From: Butyricicoccus pullicaecorum DSM 23266
GTDB lineage: Bacteria > Bacillota > Clostridia > Oscillospirales > Butyricicoccaceae
DNA length: 64,000 bases
NCBI RefSeq assembly: GCF_900167005.1
Contig: NZ_FUXW01000002.1
Location: forward strand, 62,001-126,000
Direction: 5' to 3'
Shown: positions 8,935-18,550 of the stretch, piece after piece
Numbering within the stretch: position 1 is the stretch's first letter
Layout: every line of letters starts with the position of its first letter
Program-made: the position numbers and the translations under genes
The notes under the pieces: generated by a model
The model's input: the letters and a program-made list of their open reading frames with translations, nothing else
Databases searched by the model: none
What the model was told of the DNA's origin: nothing

Positions 8935-10821
8935 ATGTTTGAACAGAGTATTTATACTTCCCGCGACGCAGCCTGCAAGCAGCCTTATGGCGCTGTACCG
9001 GCTGGTCAGGCGGTGAGCTTTTCGGTTTATCCCACCCGCGAAGTTTTTCTGCGCGGCGTGACTTTATATATCAGCGAGGACGGCAAGGAGCCGACGGCAT
9101 ACCCGATGCATTGGGGTGGCCTGCGCGGCGACTGCGACCGTTATTGTACAACATTCACCCCGGAAACGCCCGGACTGTATTGGTATTATTTTGCAGTCGA
9201 AGACCGTCACGGGGTGAGAAAATATATCTGCCGCGGCGCGGCCGGTGTCGGATATGAGAGCGATACCGTGCAGGACCTGTACCAGTTGACCGTCTTTGAC
9301 GGTTCGTATGCGGTTGCCGATTGGTTTGGACGCGGTATCACCTATAATATTTTCCCCGATCGTTTCTGCCGCACCGAGGTGCCGCCCAAGGAGGGCTACC
9401 GCGCACATCGCGAGGTGCATGATAACTGGAACGATCTGCCGGTCTATCAGCCCGATGCACACGGCGAGATCTTGAACAATGACTTTTTTGGCGGCAGCCT
9501 CAAGGGTGTGCTGTCCAAACTGGACTATCTGGCATCGCTGCATGTGCAGACCATTTATTTCAACCCGATTTTTGAAGCTTATTCCAATCACCGGTATGAC
9601 ACCGGAAATTATAAGAACATCGATCCCATGATGGGCACCGAGGAGGACTTCAAGGAGCTGTGCGCTGAGGCTAAGAAGCGCGGTATGCGTGTCATTCTCG
9701 ATGGCGTGTTCAGTCATAACGGCTATGACAGCGTATATTTCAATGCGCGCGGCCATTATGACAGCGTGGGCGCATTCCAGTCGCAGGAGTCTCCGTACTA
9801 TGAGTGGTACGATTTCTCGCACTGGCCCGATCAGTACAGCTCGTGGTGGGGCATTTATACCCTGCCGCAGGTCAACGAACTCAACCCCAAGTATCTGGAC
9901 TATATCATTGAGGACGAGGACAGCGTCATTCGCCGCTGGCTGCGCCTGGGCGCATCCGGTTGGAGACTGGACGTTGCCGACGAGCTGCCTGATGAATTCA
10001 TCGCCAAGCTCAACGCCGCAGCGCGCCGCGAGAAGCCGGACGCACTGGTCGTCGGTGAGGTCTGGGAGGACGCATCCAATAAGATCAGCTACTCGGTGCG
10101 CCGCCGTTATTTCCAGGGCGGCGAGCTGGACAGCGTTATGAACTATCCGCTGCGTGACGGTGTTATGAGCTTTTTGGGCGGATCGCCTGCCGAGGATTTC
10201 GCAGAGAAAATGGAGTGCCTGCGCGAAAATTATCCGCGTGCGGTATTCTATAACCTGATGAACATTATCGGCACCCATGATACTCCGCGTGCCCTGACCG
10301 TTATGGGTGCAAAGCCTGAGGATTGGAGCGGTTCGCGCGACCATCGCGCACGTGCGCGCTTGATCGGAGAAGATTTGATTGCGGCACGCCGCAAGATGTA
10401 TCTGGCTGCTGTCATCCAGTTCACCATGCCGGGTTCGCCGACCATTTACTATGGTGACGAGGCTGGCCTTCAGGGCTTTGAAGATCCGTTCAACCGCCGC
10501 ACTTACCCGTGGGGCAATGAGGACGGCTCTCTGCTAGGCTTTTACCGCAAATTGTGCGCCGTGCGCACCCAGTCTTCGGCGCTGACCGGCGGCGAGATCG
10601 CGTTCCGAAAAGCCGAGGGTGGCCTGCTGATTTACGAGCGCTGGGATGCACAGGAGCATCTGTATATTGTAATCAATCGTGACGACGAAGCGGTTGTGCG
10701 CCTGCCCTGCCATGCGGCAGAGGACTTGCTGGACGATCAGACCCGCGTAGATACCGATACGGACGATCTGGTACTGCGTATTCCGGCCTGCTCGGCTCGC
10801 ATTTTGCGCGTAACCGAGTGA
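8935..10821 (+). CDS. GH13 alpha-amylase-family glycosidase (neopullulanase/glycogen-degrading type)
   Basis: A retaining alpha-glucosidase-clan enzyme of 628 residues. An N-terminal beta-sandwich of about 130 residues precedes the barrel. Region I is DGVFSHNG, region II GWRLDVADE (nucleophile Asp near residue 346), region III VGEVWED (acid/base Glu near 375) and region IV IIGTHDT. FNRRTYPWG, seen in cyclomaltodextrinase/neopullulanase types, is present. No signal peptide, so probably cytosolic and acting on glycogen or maltodextrin. The ATG at 8935 has AAAGGAG 7 bases upstream; the longer frame from 8824 runs through the hairpin leader. Exact specificity cannot be read from sequence. Confidence 0.88.
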   Translation: MFEQSIYTSRDAACKQPYGAVPAGQAVSFSVYPTREVFLRGVTLYISEDGKEPTAYPMHWGGLRGDCDRYCTTFTPETPGLYWYYFAVEDRHGVRKYICRGAAGVGYESDTVQDLYQLTVFDGSYAVADWFGRGITYNIFPDRFCRTEVPPKEGYRAHREVHDNWNDLPVYQPDAHGEILNNDFFGGSLKGVLSKLDYLASLHVQTIYFNPIFEAYSNHRYDTGNYKNIDPMMGTEEDFKELCAEAKKRGMRVILDGVFSHNGYDSVYFNARGHYDSVGAFQSQESPYYEWYDFSHWPDQYSSWWGIYTLPQVNELNPKYLDYIIEDEDSVIRRWLRLGASGWRLDVADELPDEFIAKLNAAARREKPDALVVGEVWEDASNKISYSVRRRYFQGGELDSVMNYPLRDGVMSFLGGSPAEDFAEKMECLRENYPRAVFYNLMNIIGTHDTPRALTVMGAKPEDWSGSRDHRARARLIGEDLIAARRKMYLAAVIQFTMPGSPTIYYGDEAGLQGFEDPFNRRTYPWGNEDGSLLGFYRKLCAVRTQSSALTGGEIAFRKAEGGLLIYERWDAQEHLYIVINRDDEAVVRLPCHAAEDLLDDQTRVDTDTDDLVLRIPACSARILRVTE

Positions 10822-10837
10822 CATCAAGGAGGAAACT

Positions 10838-11392
10838 ATGGATTTCACCGAGAAAAAACTGTCTGAGCGCTATTATTTTGAGGGTCGTATTATGAAGGCT
10901 CGTTTGGATGAAGCAGAATTGCCCAATGGCAAGCGCACCACCCGAGAGGTTTGTGAGCACGTGGGCGGCGTCGGCATTTTGCCGATCGACGACGAGGGTA
11001 ATGTTATTCTGGTACGCCAGTTCCGCTATCCGTTTGCCGAAATGATGCTGGAGATTCCGGCAGGTAAGCTGGATCACGGCCCGAATGAAGATCATCGGGA
11101 CTGCGGCGAGCGGGAACTCAAAGAAGAGACCGGCTGCACGGCAGATGAACTGACCTACCTGGGCTGCATCTATCCCTCGCCCGGATTTTTGACCGAGGTG
11201 ACCCATCTGTACGCGGCACGCGGCCTGCACCAGGGTGAGGTACAGCCGGATGAAGACGAATTTTTGGAGCTGGTACGCATTCCGGTGGAAGAACTCGAGC
11301 AGATGATTGTCAACAATGAGGTGCGCGACGCAAAGACGGTCGCCGCCATGTATCGCGCAAGACTTAAGGGGCTGCTGGACGGACGGAGGTGA
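10838..11392 (+). CDS. Nudix hydrolase, ADP-ribose pyrophosphatase type
   Basis: 184 residues. The Nudix signature ends with E-x7-RELKEETG, but the first glycine is two residues further from the first glutamate than in the canonical G-x5-E spacing (GKLDHGPNE), a small loop insertion. The upstream VGILPIDDEGNVILVRQFRYPF is typical of NudF/ADPRase. In this setting it may clear ADP-ribose or ADP-glucose; some such enzymes hydrolyse ADP-glucose, which would oppose GlgC, but this is inference. The gene begins 17 bases after the GH13 stop with AAGGAGG, and its stop codon lies inside the Shine-Dalgarno of walR. Confidence 0.88.
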   Translation: MDFTEKKLSERYYFEGRIMKARLDEAELPNGKRTTREVCEHVGGVGILPIDDEGNVILVRQFRYPFAEMMLEIPAGKLDHGPNEDHRDCGERELKEETGCTADELTYLGCIYPSPGFLTEVTHLYAARGLHQGEVQPDEDEFLELVRIPVEELEQMIVNNEVRDAKTVAAMYRARLKGLLDGRR

Positions 11393-11397
11393 TCCCT

Positions 11398-12084
11398 ATG
11401 GCAAAGACCATCCTCGTCGTAGAGGACGAACAGGACATCGCAACCATTATTGATTTTAACTTAAAGCGCAGCGGATTTGATACCCTGATGGCCTATGACG
11501 GCCCGACCGGTCTCAAGCTGGCGCTGGAGAACGCACCCGACTTGATTTTACTCGACGTCATGCTGCCAGGCATGGACGGCTTCGAGATTTGCCGCCGAGT
11601 GCGCGAGAAGTCGCAGGTACCGATTATCATGCTGACCGCACGAGAAGAGGAGTCGGACAAGATTCTGGGTCTGGAACTTGGCGCGGACGATTATGTTACC
11701 AAGCCCTTTTCTAATCGCGAGCTGATTGCACGCATCAAGGCCAATATGCGCAGATTTTCGGCTGCTGAGGTACCGCAGGAAAAGACCGATGCCGGCGTAG
11801 GGCTGTCCATCTCCGAGGAGGACACTGCGGTTTATAAGGACGGCAAACCCATCGATCTGTCGGTGCGTGAGTTTGACATTCTGTCATATCTCGCTGCCGA
11901 GCCCGGTCGGGTGATATCGCGTGAAGAATTGATGGAAAAGGTCTGGGGATTTGAGTATTACGGCGATCTGCGTGCGGTGGATGTCGCTATCCGCCGCCTG
12001 CGTGAAAAGATCGAGGACGAACCGGCACAGCCTAAATACATCATTACCAAGCGCGGATTGGGTTATTATTTCGCGAAAAACTAA
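11398..12084 (+). CDS. walR: OmpR-family response regulator, WalR/PhoP type
   Basis: 228 residues. The receiver domain has VEDEQD, phospho-acceptor Asp in LILLDVMLPGMDG and YVTKPF; the C-terminus is a winged helix (DLSVREFDILSYLAAEPGRVISREELMEKVWG). The ATG at 11398 is preceded by GGAGGTGAT, an almost perfect anti-16S match that overlaps the end of the Nudix gene, so translation is probably coupled. The identity as WalR rests on the following walK-walH-walI genes; it should control cell-wall hydrolase genes. PhoP is the alternative. Confidence 0.88.
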   Translation: MAKTILVVEDEQDIATIIDFNLKRSGFDTLMAYDGPTGLKLALENAPDLILLDVMLPGMDGFEICRRVREKSQVPIIMLTAREEESDKILGLELGADDYVTKPFSNRELIARIKANMRRFSAAEVPQEKTDAGVGLSISEEDTAVYKDGKPIDLSVREFDILSYLAAEPGRVISREELMEKVWGFEYYGDLRAVDVAIRRLREKIEDEPAQPKYIITKRGLGYYFAKN

Positions 12085-12096
12085 GGAGAACTGCTT

Positions 12097-13881
12097 ATGT
12101 TCCGCAGTCTGCACATGAAGCTGGTGATCATACTGATTCTGTTGATCGTGTCGGTTATGGCGATCATGGGAACCTTTTTGGTCAACAGCGTCGGCAGCTA
12201 TTACTTAAACGATTTTGAGACCCAGATCGAAAACGTAATGACCGAGAACAATTACGAGACCTACCGCTCACTTGAGCAGGCGGCACAGGAGAACGATGCG
12301 CCCGAGCGCATTATGGAGATCCTGTCGGCGTTTGTCGGTCGTCTGGGTATCGACTCTTACCGTACCTATGCGGTTTTGGATGGCAATGGCACCTTCCTGA
12401 CCGGAGATAACGGCGCATTGGCCAGTGAACTGACGCGCACACCCAATATTCTGACCGCAGTCGGGGGTGAGGTGGGCGCTGCCAATACGACCATCGACAG
12501 CTATATGGATTACGCCATCCCGCTGGGTAAGGACGACGACGGAGAACCCAAGTACATCGTATATTTCTTTGACGATAAGCGCGAGACGCGAGACCTGTCG
12601 TGGAATTTCTTTGGTATCGTCGTCAAGGCAATGACGTTCGGTCTGCTGGTCGCGGTCTTGCTGAGCTTTTTGCTATCCAAGACTATTACCACACCAATCG
12701 AAAATATCCGTACTCGTGCGCAGATGGTTGCGGCAGGTGATTTCAGTCATCGACTGGATATCCAGTCCAACGACGAGATCGGTGAACTGACCGCAACCTT
12801 TAACCACATGGCTGACCGCCTGCATGACACCCTAGAAGAAATTCAGGGCGAGCGCGATAAGCTGGGCACGATCTTTCTGCATATGACCGACGGTGTTACC
12901 GCATTTAACGCTGAGGGCAAACTCATTCACATGAACCCGACCGCGGAGAACCTGCTGGGTGCAACCTTCCAGGAGGATGCGCATTTTAATGATGTCTTTG
13001 AGGGCATCGACGCCCCGACACCGATCGCAGCAGGGGAACAGGGCTTTGTGCAGATGGAGCTCGAGCGCATGGGACGTACATTGTCGGTACTGTTCGCGCC
13101 TTACGGTGAGAATGAGCGCGGCATCATTGCGGTGATTCACGATATCACCGAACAGCGTAAACTGGATGAGGCACGCCGAGAGTTCATCGCAAACGTCTCG
13201 CATGAACTGCGCACGCCGCTGACAAACGTTAAGAGTTACACCGAAACCCTGATCGACGCGGCAGGCGAACTGCCGACCGATACCGAGGTCAAGTTCCTGT
13301 CGGTCATCGCAGGCGAGACCGACCGCATGACGCGCATTGTTAAGGACTTGCTCACGCTGTCCAAGCTCGATTGCGGCAAGATGGACTTGCATTTCCATCG
13401 CTTCTCCATGCAGCACATGGTCGAGAGCGTTTACAATGCCATGGTGCTCGAGGCTGGCAACAACGGTCTGGAGCTCACACTCAACATACAGGGCAAAATG
13501 CCTGACATGAACGGCGACCGCGAGCGACTGGAACAGGTTGTCATCAATATCCTGTCCAACGCGGTCAAGTATACGCCGTCCGGCGGACATATTGTGCTGT
13601 CTGCCGCACGACGGGACGAGGGTCATGTGATGATTCGGGTCAAGGACGACGGTATGGGCATTCCCAAGGATGATATTCCGCGCCTGTTCGAGCGTTTTTA
13701 TCGAGTCGATAAGGCTCGTTCGCGAGCCAAGGGCGGCAGCGGACTGGGACTTGCCATCGCCAAGGAGATGGTCGAGGCACACCGCGGCACGATCTATCTG
13801 GAATCGCAGCTGGATGAAGGCACGACCGTGACGGTTGTTCTGCCGACCAATCTGCCCGCCGATCAGGACGGTATGGTCTAA
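12097..13881 (+). CDS. walK: Sensor histidine kinase, WalK type
   Basis: 594 residues. TM1 is at about 8-30, followed by an extracellular sensor of about 150 residues, TM2 at about 175-197, HAMP, a PAS domain (about 250-350), HisKA with the phospho-acceptor His in FIANVSHELRTPLTN, and an ATPase domain with INILSNAVKYTPSGG, DDGMGIP, FERFYRVDKARSRAKGG and GLGLAI. The domain order matches WalK/VicK. It is 12 bases after walR with GGAGAA. Confidence 0.9.
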   Translation: MFRSLHMKLVIILILLIVSVMAIMGTFLVNSVGSYYLNDFETQIENVMTENNYETYRSLEQAAQENDAPERIMEILSAFVGRLGIDSYRTYAVLDGNGTFLTGDNGALASELTRTPNILTAVGGEVGAANTTIDSYMDYAIPLGKDDDGEPKYIVYFFDDKRETRDLSWNFFGIVVKAMTFGLLVAVLLSFLLSKTITTPIENIRTRAQMVAAGDFSHRLDIQSNDEIGELTATFNHMADRLHDTLEEIQGERDKLGTIFLHMTDGVTAFNAEGKLIHMNPTAENLLGATFQEDAHFNDVFEGIDAPTPIAAGEQGFVQMELERMGRTLSVLFAPYGENERGIIAVIHDITEQRKLDEARREFIANVSHELRTPLTNVKSYTETLIDAAGELPTDTEVKFLSVIAGETDRMTRIVKDLLTLSKLDCGKMDLHFHRFSMQHMVESVYNAMVLEAGNNGLELTLNIQGKMPDMNGDRERLEQVVINILSNAVKYTPSGGHIVLSAARRDEGHVMIRVKDDGMGIPKDDIPRLFERFYRVDKARSRAKGGSGLGLAIAKEMVEAHRGTIYLESQLDEGTTVTVVLPTNLPADQDGMV

Positions 13882-13887
13882 GTATCT

Positions 13888-15207
13888 ATGAAACATCTCA
13901 ATCCGAAACTGAAGAATCGGCTCAAAAACACAGCATTGTTTGTGCTGACGCTTTTGCTGGTCGTACTGACGGCGCTGAGCTGGCTGGGAGACCTCAACCT
14001 GGGCGACCTGCCGGCAGATTCCTGGCTGGGACGTCTGTACATTAGTCTCAGCTATGGCGAGGCAGGTGGTTTTACCTTGCGCTCGGGAGAATTTCCGGCG
14101 GCTCGTCCGGTGGAAATTGCCGTACAGACCGAAACCGGCATGAAGGGTGCCCAGTATAACGAAAATGCGGTCAGTGGATTTCTGTCGGTACTCGAGCAGC
14201 CGATCGGCGCAGCACTGAGCGCGGCGACCGATTTTGAGCTGGCAGAGGAAAACGAGCTGATCGAAGCACTGGGCAAGCCGGGCGTGTTTGTGCGGTATCA
14301 TTGCGCGCTGCCGCTCTCGCTCATCGCGAGCTGGATGGGCGGAAGCTATCATGCTTCCAGTGACCCGAATGCACAGTCTCTGTTTTTTGGCGCGGATGGC
14401 GTTCTGTGGGTGCGCACCGATCTGGGCAATCTGTACCGGTGTGACCTGCACGCAGCACCCGACCCGGAACTTGCAGCAGAAGTGAGCGGACAGGCCTGCA
14501 CCTTTGCGGCACAGACCATGCCCGAACAGACGGCGGTTAGGCCGGAGACTCTGCTGCTTTCGGACACGCTGACCCTGCCGACTGTGACCAGTACGCCGGT
14601 TGACATTGACATCGAGCACGCGGGAAATAGTCTGACGGTTATGCTGGAAGCGTTTGGCTATGACACCTATGTGCGTAACTATCCCGACCAGACGACCGGT
14701 ATGCGTGTCTTTGTCAACAACCAGAGCACGCTGCGCGTAGGACAGGAAGGCGAGATCGTGTTCCGTGCCAATACCGCGGAAGGCGGACTGGAAGCCTACC
14801 TCAAAAATGAGATCGGCGAGAATGGCCCGCTGACCTATCAGGTGGACTACGCACGCCGACTGCTCGAGAGCATCCTGCAATCGTTTTCGACCGATGCCTC
14901 GTTTGCGTTTGACGGCTGTACCGAGAGTGAGGACGGCAAGAGCGCACGTTTGATGTTCCGCTATTTCATCGGCAGTGTGCCGGTGGAAGGGGAAGAGGGC
15001 ATTTTGGCGGTGGTTGAATATCAGGATAACGTCCTGGTTTCGGCTGAAGTGCATTTGCGCACGTTTATCCAGTCGGGCATCAGCCATACCATTCTGCCGA
15101 CCAGACAGGCGGCAGCAGCGGCGACCGGCGGGCCGTATCGATTGGCTGCGGGATACTTTGTATCGGGAACCGATCTGGTACCGCGCCGCTATTATCTCAC
15201 AGATTGA
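13888..15207 (+). CDS. walH: WalH/YycH-like regulator of the WalK kinase
   Basis: A single N-terminal membrane helix (about residues 16-34, ALFVLTLLLVVLTALSWLG) is followed by about 400 extracytoplasmic residues. Sequence similarity to YycH is weak by eye; the call rests on topology, size (439 residues) and position directly after walK and before a clear YycI-like protein. In Bacillus YycH and YycI form a membrane complex that tunes WalK. The start is 6 bases after the walK stop, so translation is likely coupled. Confidence 0.7.
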   Translation: MKHLNPKLKNRLKNTALFVLTLLLVVLTALSWLGDLNLGDLPADSWLGRLYISLSYGEAGGFTLRSGEFPAARPVEIAVQTETGMKGAQYNENAVSGFLSVLEQPIGAALSAATDFELAEENELIEALGKPGVFVRYHCALPLSLIASWMGGSYHASSDPNAQSLFFGADGVLWVRTDLGNLYRCDLHAAPDPELAAEVSGQACTFAAQTMPEQTAVRPETLLLSDTLTLPTVTSTPVDIDIEHAGNSLTVMLEAFGYDTYVRNYPDQTTGMRVFVNNQSTLRVGQEGEIVFRANTAEGGLEAYLKNEIGENGPLTYQVDYARRLLESILQSFSTDASFAFDGCTESEDGKSARLMFRYFIGSVPVEGEEGILAVVEYQDNVLVSAEVHLRTFIQSGISHTILPTRQAAAAATGGPYRLAAGYFVSGTDLVPRRYYLTD

Positions 15208-15226
15208 GTGAAAGGGAAAACGACTT

Positions 15227-16045
15227 ATGCAGTGGAGTCGCACCAAAACCATCCTGATTGTGATTTTACTCTTGGTGGATGGATTCCTGTTTTTTAATAT
15301 TGCAGAAAAATATGTCTCGCGCTCTTATCGTGAGGCAGAAAATGCACATAATATCGTAGAGATTCTGACCGCGCGGGGCATCGGGATTGACCCGGGATTT
15401 GACCTGCCGGACACACAAGCGCTGCCCGTTTTGCAGGCTGATCGCAGCCGCGTCGAAGAAGACAAGTTTGCCTATGGCCTTTTGGGCGAGGATGCGATCA
15501 GTAGCGAGCAGGCGAGCGGGAGTACGGTGCGTTACACCTCCGACCGCGGCACGCTGGAGTGGCGGGACGGCGGAGCAGTTTCGGGTACGATCATGCCTGA
15601 AGCGTACACCCAGCCTGCGGATGAGGGGCAGGCGAAGGAGCAGGCAGAGCGTCTTCTGACGCAGGCAGGACTCACGACCGGCAGCCTGACGCTTGCAGCA
15701 AATGGGCAGACGGTTACAGCTTCGTTTCCGACGGCAGGCGTGCCGGTATTTAACCGTGTAATCACCTTGACGTTTGAAAAAGAACAGATTGTACTGTCAG
15801 GAGTCTGGACTTTTGGCATGCCGTATATTACAAAAAGCGGCAACTATGTGACCTTCGCAGCGGCAGATGCCCTGTTTATTTTGATTTCTGGTACGGAAAT
15901 TGAGCAAATTACCGGGATGGAGCAAGGTTTTCTGCTCAGTGAGAGCGGTGGAGGACGTGTGCAGCTGACGCCGGGATGGCGGATCAACACGAACACAGGT
16001 TCTTTTTTCGTCGATTCGCTCAAAAAATCTGTATCTGTTCTGTAA
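15227..16045 (+). CDS. walI: WalI/YycI-like two-component regulatory protein
   Basis: 272 residues beginning MQWSRTKTILIVILLLVDGF, the characteristic YycI opening (short cytoplasmic stretch, one membrane helix, extracytoplasmic domain). The C-terminal part has a PepSY/YycI-like pattern ending in TGSFFVDSLKK. AAAGGGAAA precedes the ATG. It completes a walRKHI operon; walJ follows only after murA. Confidence 0.82.
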   Translation: MQWSRTKTILIVILLLVDGFLFFNIAEKYVSRSYREAENAHNIVEILTARGIGIDPGFDLPDTQALPVLQADRSRVEEDKFAYGLLGEDAISSEQASGSTVRYTSDRGTLEWRDGGAVSGTIMPEAYTQPADEGQAKEQAERLLTQAGLTTGSLTLAANGQTVTASFPTAGVPVFNRVITLTFEKEQIVLSGVWTFGMPYITKSGNYVTFAAADALFILISGTEIEQITGMEQGFLLSESGGGRVQLTPGWRINTNTGSFFVDSLKKSVSVL

Positions 16046-16074
16046 AAATATGCAGGTAAAGCGGGGAAAATCTT

Positions 16075-16103
16075 TTGCAATCGGCCGCTAGTTATGGTAA
16101 AAT
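16075..16103 (+). promoter_or_regulatory. Sigma-A promoter of murA
   Basis: TTGCAA (16075-16080), a 17-base spacer and TAAAAT (16098-16103), with TGG before the -10 giving an extended -10. The expected start of RNA is near 16110, leaving a ~110-base leader before the murA start. It separates murA transcription from the wal genes. Confidence 0.75.
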
Positions 16104-16220
16104 GAATAATGCATGAATTTGCACATAGGAACGGTTTTACACCGCTTTCATATACTGGGGGAAAAGGGGCAGATTCCTTTTCCGATCAAGACTGGAATAG
16201 ACGTTAAGGAGACGGTTGAC

Positions 16221-17522
16221 TTGACGAAATATGTAATTAACGGCGGCAAGCCCTTGAACGGCGAAGTGACCATCAGCGGCGCAAAGAACGCAGCGGTCGC
16301 GATCGTGCCTGCGGCTCTGCTGGTTGACGGCCCGTGCCGTATTGAAAATGTACCCAAGATTATCGACGTAACCCTGCAGCTTGAGATTCTGCGCGAACTG
16401 GGCGTATCCATTCGCCTGCTCAATGCCTCCACGGTAGAGGTCAGCGGTGACTGCATGCCTGACGCAAAGATTCCGTACGATCTCATGCGCAAGATTCGCG
16501 CATCTTACTACCTCATCGGTGTCCTGCTCGGCAAGTACCACAAGGCTGAGGTTGCTATGCCGGGTGGCTGCAACTTTGGCGGCATTCGCCCCATTGACCA
16601 GCATATTAAGGGTTTTGAGGCCATGGGCGCAACGGTATCCATCCGCGAGGGCGGCTATATCCATGCTGAGGCGCCGAACGGCCTGCATGGTGCGCATATT
16701 TATTTTGACGTGGTTTCGGTTGGCGCAACCATCAATATCATGCTCGCAGCCGTTCTGGCAGAGGGTATGACTGTCATCGAGAACGCAGCCAAGGAGCCGC
16801 ACATTGTAGACCTTGCAAACTTCCTCAACGCCATGGGCGCGGATGTCAAGGGCGCAGGTACCGACGTCATTAAGATTCGCGGCGTCAAGAAGCTGCACGG
16901 CGGCACTCATTCGATCATTCCCGATCAGATTGAAGCTGGCACGTTTATGGCAGCTGTCGCTGCAACCGGCGGTCAGGTGCTGATTAAGAATGTCATTCCG
17001 AAGCATCTGGAGTGCATCACCGCAAAGCTCAACGAGATGGGCGTAGAGATCACCGAATTTGACGATTCTGTGCTGGTACGCCGTACGGGCAAGCTGCACA
17101 AGGCTAATATCAAGACTCTGCCGTATCCGGGCTTCCCGACCGATATGCAGCCGCAGATGACGACTGCACTGTGTCTGGCAGAGGGTACGAGCATTGTCAC
17201 CGAGGGCGTTTGGGACAATCGCTACCGCTACACCGAGGAACTGGTACGCATGGGTGCAAACATCCATGTTGACGGCAAGATCGCGGTTGTAGAGGGTGTG
17301 ACCGAGCTCAAGGCAGCACCGGTACGCGCATTTGACCTGCGTGCAGGCGCCGCAATGGTCATTGCAGGTCTGGCAGCCAAGGGCGTGACCGAGGTTGAGC
17401 AGGTTACCCTGATCGAGCGCGGTTACGAGAATCTGGTTGAGAAGCTGGTCGGTCTGGGTGCAGATATGTACCGTTCGGAGATTCCGGACACCGTCAGCAA
17501 CTCCATGGCAACTGCCAACTAA
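16221..17522 (+). CDS. murA: UDP-N-acetylglucosamine 1-carboxyvinyltransferase MurA
   Basis: First committed step of peptidoglycan synthesis. It shows SGAKNA (Lys-Asn of the active site), the reactive Cys in MPGGCNFGGIRP (target of fosfomycin) and DLRAGAAMVIAGLAA. The start is taken as TTG at 16221: AAGGAG lies 9 bases upstream and the protein then begins MTKYVINGGKPLNGEVTISG (433 residues), as in the family. The frame runs further upstream to 16113, but those 36 residues have no family match and lie just after the promoter. Confidence 0.93.
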   Translation: MTKYVINGGKPLNGEVTISGAKNAAVAIVPAALLVDGPCRIENVPKIIDVTLQLEILRELGVSIRLLNASTVEVSGDCMPDAKIPYDLMRKIRASYYLIGVLLGKYHKAEVAMPGGCNFGGIRPIDQHIKGFEAMGATVSIREGGYIHAEAPNGLHGAHIYFDVVSVGATINIMLAAVLAEGMTVIENAAKEPHIVDLANFLNAMGADVKGAGTDVIKIRGVKKLHGGTHSIIPDQIEAGTFMAAVAATGGQVLIKNVIPKHLECITAKLNEMGVEITEFDDSVLVRRTGKLHKANIKTLPYPGFPTDMQPQMTTALCLAEGTSIVTEGVWDNRYRYTEELVRMGANIHVDGKIAVVEGVTELKAAPVRAFDLRAGAAMVIAGLAAKGVTEVEQVTLIERGYENLVEKLVGLGADMYRSEIPDTVSNSMATAN

Positions 17523-17656
17523 AGAGAATGTTGCCTTGTGCCGACATTTTGGCACGAAGCTATGGAATCGGTTTAGGCGTGTGCCGCACAGAGAAAAATC
17601 TTTGCCTGCGGCAGCGCCTGTCGAATTTCTATCATAGCGCGACAGCGCATGGGACA

Positions 17657-17690
17657 GGGGAGTGGGATTTTTTTTCACTCCTTTTCATTT
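17657..17690 (+). terminator. Probable terminator after murA
   Basis: GGAGTG (17659-17664) pairs with CACTCC (17676-17681), with a T-rich loop and TTTTCATTTT after it. The stem is short, so read-through into walJ is possible. Confidence 0.5.
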
Positions 17691-17734
17691 TATGCGTGAT
17701 TGAGTGCTAACCATTACGCTTTCAGGAGGCACAC

Positions 17735-18550
17735 ATGGACAATTTTTATTATAGCTTGGCCAGCGGTTCTTCGGGAAACTGCGGATTGCTTGCGCTCGAC
17801 GGCACTTACATATTGATTGACCTCGGTGTGTCCGTGCGTCGCCTGACCGCATTGCTGGGAGGACTGGGCCTGACGATTGATGATCTGGATGCTGTATTGC
17901 TGACCCATGAGCACATCGACCATATCAAAGGTATGGCAACGTTCGTCAAGCGTCACAGCGTTCCCCTTTACACCGCAATTGGAACGGCTGAGGCACTTTC
18001 GCGTAAATTTCCGCAGGCAAATGACCATTTAAGACCCTTTTATAGCGGTGCAAACTTTACAGTCGGAAATGTAAAGGTTTACGCCTTTCCGACCCCGCAT
18101 GACGCGGCAGAGAGCACGGGATACCGCTTTGAGGCGGACGGCATGCGCGTCGGCTACGCGACCGACCTGGGTTTTGTCCCCACACCGGTACGCGAAGCGC
18201 TGTTGGGATGCAGTACGGTCGTACTGGAATCCAATCATGACCCTGAAATGCTGCGCACCGGTCCCTATCCGTATGCCCTCCAGCAGCGCGTCGCAGGGCC
18301 GCGTGGTCATCTGTCTAACCCGGATTGTGCCAAGCTGGCGGTTGAACTGGTACAGAACGGAACGAGCCAGTTGATTTTGGCGCACCTGAGCGATAAAAAT
18401 AACACGCCGGGTCATGCGCGTCTGGAAACCGAGGCTGCGCTGCGTGCTGCCGGTCTGTCCTGTACGATATTGGTTGCACCTAAGGATGAAATGGAGCAGC
18501 CGCTGCTTTTGACGCGAGAGGAGGCGTGCGTATGCTGTCCGTCCGCGTGA
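17735..18550 (+). CDS. walJ: MBL-fold hydrolase WalJ/YycJ
   Basis: 271 residues, metallo-beta-lactamase fold: SGSSGNCGLL, metal motif LTHEHIDHIKG, and distal metal ligands in TPHDAAES and LAHLSDKNN. YycJ/WalJ is a double-strand exonuclease linked to mismatch repair and to the wal operon. Here it is separated from walRKHI by murA. AGGAGG precedes the ATG, and the 3' end overlaps rlmH by 19 bases. Confidence 0.9.
   Translation: MDNFYYSLASGSSGNCGLLALDGTYILIDLGVSVRRLTALLGGLGLTIDDLDAVLLTHEHIDHIKGMATFVKRHSVPLYTAIGTAEALSRKFPQANDHLRPFYSGANFTVGNVKVYAFPTPHDAAESTGYRFEADGMRVGYATDLGFVPTPVREALLGCSTVVLESNHDPEMLRTGPYPYALQQRVAGPRGHLSNPDCAKLAVELVQNGTSQLILAHLSDKNNTPGHARLETEAALRAAGLSCTILVAPKDEMEQPLLLTREEACVCCPSA

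Noticed and set aside
12832-15252. 806-codon minus-strand frame opposite walK-walH
   Set aside because: Antisense shadow; its residues show no domain and it ignores the plus-strand gene boundaries.
17702-17710. GAGTGCTAA, half of a CIRCE heat-shock operator, before walJ
   Set aside because: The partner TTAGCACTC is absent at the required 9-base distance.
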